NCBI RefSeq assembly: GCF_000961795.1
Contig: NZ_LADU01000054.1
Coordinates: 1-64,000 of the forward strand
Direction: 5' to 3'
Length of the DNA: 64,000 bases
Source of the DNA: Hyphomonas sp. BRH_c22
GTDB taxonomy: Bacteria > Pseudomonadota > Alphaproteobacteria > Caulobacterales > Hyphomonadaceae
Shown here piece after piece: positions 61,882 through 64,000 of the stretch. The stretch's first letter is position 1; each line of letters starts with the position of its first letter. The notes beneath the pieces are model-generated. The model saw only the letters and a list, made by a program, of their open reading frames with translations, had not been told where the DNA came from and made no database searches. Made by a program: the position numbers and the translations under genes.

Positions 61882-62694
61882 TTACTTGGCCATTTCGTCC
61901 GGAATGTTCTGATCCATCGTCTTGGCCGGCTGGCAACAGAGCGGTTCGCCGACAATCCTGGCCGGGACGCCAGCCACGGTGCAATGAGCCGGCACGTCCT
62001 TGAGCACGACGCTGCCCGCAGCCACCTTGGCTTCGTCGCCAATCGTGATGTTGCCCAGAACTTTTGCACCGACGGAAAGGAGCACGCCGCGGCCGATTTT
62101 CGGGTGGCGGTCTCCCACTTCCTTGCCGGTGCCGCCCAGCGTCACGCCGTGAAGCAGCGAACATCCATCGCCAACAATGGCCGTTTCGCCGATCGTGATG
62201 CCGGTGGCATGATCGAGCATGACGCCCGTTCCGATGCGGGCGGCGGGATGGATATCGACGCCAAACAGTTCTGAGGCAACGCCCTGGAAATGGAAGGCAA
62301 GCGATTCCCTGCCCTGCCGCCAAAGGACATGCGCGATGCGGTGCGTCTGCAACGCCAGGAAACCCTTGAAGAACAGGAATGGCTGCAGCATTCCCCGGCA
62401 AGCCGGGTCACGCTCCAGCACCGCCTGCATGTCTGCCTCCGCCGCCGCAAGCAGCGAGGGATCGGAATCATAGGCAGTGGACAGGATGTGGCGCACCTGA
62501 AGCGTACCCATGACAGGGCCACCCAGTTTCTCGGCCAAATGATAGGACAAGGCCTGGCAGAGCGAGGAATGCGCCAGGATCGCCGCGTTGATATAGCTCG
62601 CGAGCGTGGGCTCTTCAGCCGCTGCAGCTGCAGCCTCGAAACGCAGCCGGCGCCATGCGGGCGGCGGGGCACCGATATCAGGGTTTTCGACCAT
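61882..62694 (-). CDS. cysE: Serine O-acetyltransferase
   Basis: This 270-residue acetyltransferase makes O-acetylserine, the substrate of CysK. An N-terminal helical domain (about 20-130) is followed by a left-handed beta helix with DIHPAARIGTGVMLDHATGI (catalytic Asp-His pair) and GVTLGGTGKEVGDRHPKIG. The ATG at 62694 has GGAGG about six bases upstream and is preferred to an ATG at 62727. The C-terminal tail, which mediates CysK binding in many species, ends MDQNIPDEMAK and does not show the usual final Ile. Confidence 0.94.
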   Translation of the reverse strand: MVENPDIGAPPPAWRRLRFEAAAAAAEEPTLASYINAAILAHSSLCQALSYHLAEKLGGPVMGTLQVRHILSTAYDSDPSLLAAAEADMQAVLERDPACRGMLQPFLFFKGFLALQTHRIAHVLWRQGRESLAFHFQGVASELFGVDIHPAARIGTGVMLDHATGITIGETAIVGDGCSLLHGVTLGGTGKEVGDRHPKIGRGVLLSVGAKVLGNITIGDEAKVAAGSVVLKDVPAHCTVAGVPARIVGEPLCCQPAKTMDQNIPDEMAK

Positions 62695-62775
62695 TCCGGC
62701 CTCCGTCAATAATCGCTTCTTAGGCACATGGGCAAAAGTTGCGCCCGTATCAAGTTCCCTGCTTTCACAATTAAC

Positions 62776-64000
62776 TCATTCAGCCGGCATCTGGCGCCGT
62801 CCAAACAGGTAGGTCAGCGTCTTCCGCATGGGTTTCAGCGTCATGATCCGGAATACGGCCGGGGTAAAATAGAGCGCCAGCAAGGCTGAACCGGCGACAC
62901 CACCGGAAATGCCGGCCGCTAGCGGCATCCAGAATGAGTCCCCCGTCAGGAGGATGGGAACGAAGCCCCCCATCGTGGTGAGCGTGGTGGCGACGATGTG
63001 CCGGGTCGCATCCACGACAATCTCGCGCTGGGCAATGATGTCATCGGCCATGGCCGCAGGGCTGGCTTTCAGCAATGACAGAACAACGATTGAACCGTTG
63101 ATCGCGATCCCCAGCAGTCCAAGGCCGCCAATGATCGCGTTGAAGCCAAATGGCAGATTGAAAAGCCAGACACCGAAGAATGCGAGCCCGAGGGACAGGA
63201 ATCCTGTAGCCAGGATCAACAGCATCATCCGGAACGAGTTGAACACAAGCATGATGGCCCCGGCCATGACGAGGACCAGCGGAATGCCCACACCGGCCAG
63301 GTTTCCGATCGCCTCGCCGGAGTTTTCCGCTTCGCCGCCGATGCGGATGGTATAGCCCGGCGGGAGCTCAAAATCGCTGGCCTCGAGACGCGCCTGAAAG
63401 TCGGCGAAGACCGGTGCCGGAAGTGTGTAGGGATCAAGGAAGGCAAGGATCTGGTTCATGCGCTGCCCATCGCGGCGCGACACAACGGCTGTCTTGGCGT
63501 CGAGTGTCATTGTTCCCAATGCAGATATCGGTGTGCCGTCACCGACCGTCATGGCGCGCAGGTCAGTCAATGTACCTCGCCGGCTATCGGGGCCGATGAC
63601 GATGACGGGCAATTCTTCGGTACCTTCAACAATCGACCCGGCGCGAACGCCTTCCAGTTCGGCATTCATCGCCGAAGCCAGTTCGGTCAGGCGTTGTCCG
63701 GCAAGTGCGGAGGCAGATTCGTCTGCCTTCAGGCTGACGGTCGGGGCGCCGAGTTCGAGCGACGCGACGGTATACGTTACGCCGGGCGTCTGTGCCAGAA
63801 TGGTTCGGGCTTCGTCGCCAAGACGGCCGAGCGTTTCAAAATCATTGCCCATGATTGTGAAATCGATGGGCGCGTCGGCGGGAGGCCCTTGCTCGAACGG
63901 CAATGCAAGGAACCGCGCGCCGGGAAACGCGTCACGCATCTCGTGTTGTACCCTGGCAACGATCTCATGCGTCCGCTCATTGCCGTCCAGCTGGACCCAG
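62776..64000 (-). CDS. RND transporter, C-terminal part (truncated by window edge)
   Basis: The frame remains open to the end of the window, so at least 407 C-terminal residues are visible and the N-terminal half is missing. It holds a periplasmic porter region (TPGVTYTVASLELGAPTVSL). The membrane helices follow: GVGIPLVLVMAGAIMLVFNSF, LGLLGIAINGSIVVLSLLKA and the closing block GGVAGSALLALYFTPAVFRIM. This is the efflux-type RND (AcrB-like superfamily) architecture. The substrate is unknown. Its start and any membrane-fusion partner lie outside. Confidence 0.9.
   Translation of the reverse strand, partial: WVQLDGNERTHEIVARVQHEMRDAFPGARFLALPFEQGPPADAPIDFTIMGNDFETLGRLGDEARTILAQTPGVTYTVASLELGAPTVSLKADESASALAGQRLTELASAMNAELEGVRAGSIVEGTEELPVIVIGPDSRRGTLTDLRAMTVGDGTPISALGTMTLDAKTAVVSRRDGQRMNQILAFLDPYTLPAPVFADFQARLEASDFELPPGYTIRIGGEAENSGEAIGNLAGVGIPLVLVMAGAIMLVFNSFRMMLLILATGFLSLGLAFFGVWLFNLPFGFNAIIGGLGLLGIAINGSIVVLSLLKASPAAMADDIIAQREIVVDATRHIVATTLTTMGGFVPILLTGDSFWMPLAAGISGGVAGSALLALYFTPAVFRIMTLKPMRKTLTYLFGRRQMPAE

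Noticed and set aside
1..64000. CRISPR arrays, prophage genes, rRNA operons
   Set aside because: I saw no regularly spaced repeats, phage structural genes or rRNA sequence in the window.

Overview
The window reads as a chromosomal segment of a GC-rich alphaproteobacterium. It most resembles the Hyphomonadaceae/Caulobacterales side of the class, although genus cannot be fixed by eye. The pointers are a ChvG/ChvI-type two-component system, an alphaproteobacterial DUF3126 protein, a type II DAHP synthase, a compact kdtA-lpxK-acyltransferase lipid A block and a DUF4212/acetate-symporter/acs block. Nearly all of the window is housekeeping or metabolic sequence. The only mobile DNA is a truncated IS transposase at the extreme left, beside a tRNA-Asp gene.

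Layout. 0-0.6 kb: IS remnant with its end motifs and tRNA-Asp. 0.7-11 kb: AsmA-family protein, a DUF6134-like exported protein with a ChrR-like cupin, a sulfur amino acid block (cysK, mercaptopyruvate sulfurtransferase, cystathionine beta-lyase), an SLC13 transporter, an NADP oxidoreductase and a small membrane protein. 11-18.6 kb: polA, then chvI and chvG separated by three small genes (alpha/beta hydrolase, DUF3995-like protein, cyclophilin). 18.6-23 kb: acs, acetate-type symporter and its DUF4212 subunit. 23-30.7 kb: rplY-pth, a Gfo/Idh oxidoreductase, a second NADP oxidoreductase, a conserved hypothetical, HU, a MATE exporter and type II DAHP synthase. 30.9-32.2 kb: a singleton protein joining a TIR-like domain to a ParA/MinD-type ATPase. 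32-36.7 kb: gor, rpiA, glmU, gph and a small hypothetical. 36.7-41.3 kb: an AT-richer intergenic stretch, tRNA-Val and a four-gene envelope-lipid operon. 41.3-43.4 kb: an overlapping pair of ATP-grasp enzymes. 43.6-46.9 kb: M20 peptidase lipoprotein, and a CPA1 cation/proton antiporter preceded by a leader that can fold as a pseudoknot. 46.9-52.4 kb: RluB-type pseudouridine synthase, two P450s, an enoyl-CoA hydratase and a DUF2855 protein. 52.4-58.1 kb: OmpA lipoprotein, amidohydrolase, hotdog-fold protein, serine hydrolase and APH-like phosphotransferase. 58.2-64 kb: L,D-transpeptidase-like protein, purD, xseA, DUF3126, cysE and the C-terminal part of an RND transporter.

Genes that plausibly work together: cysE and cysK make cysteine, and sseA and metC act on sulfur compounds. 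Acs with the symporter pair takes up and activates acetate. kdtA, lpxK and the acyltransferases build lipid A/Kdo. The P450-P450-hydratase-DUF2855 run looks like a catabolic operon for a hydrophobic substrate.

The most interesting leads are: (1) the antiporter leader, in which one segment (CATTCCC) can pair either with the pseudoknot core or with the ribosome-binding site, as expected of a translational ion-sensing riboswitch; (2) the TIR-ParA fusion protein, a possible stand-alone defence or signalling protein; and (3) the two-gene ATP-grasp ligase operon of unknown product. All positions were read by hand. No database or folding search was run.
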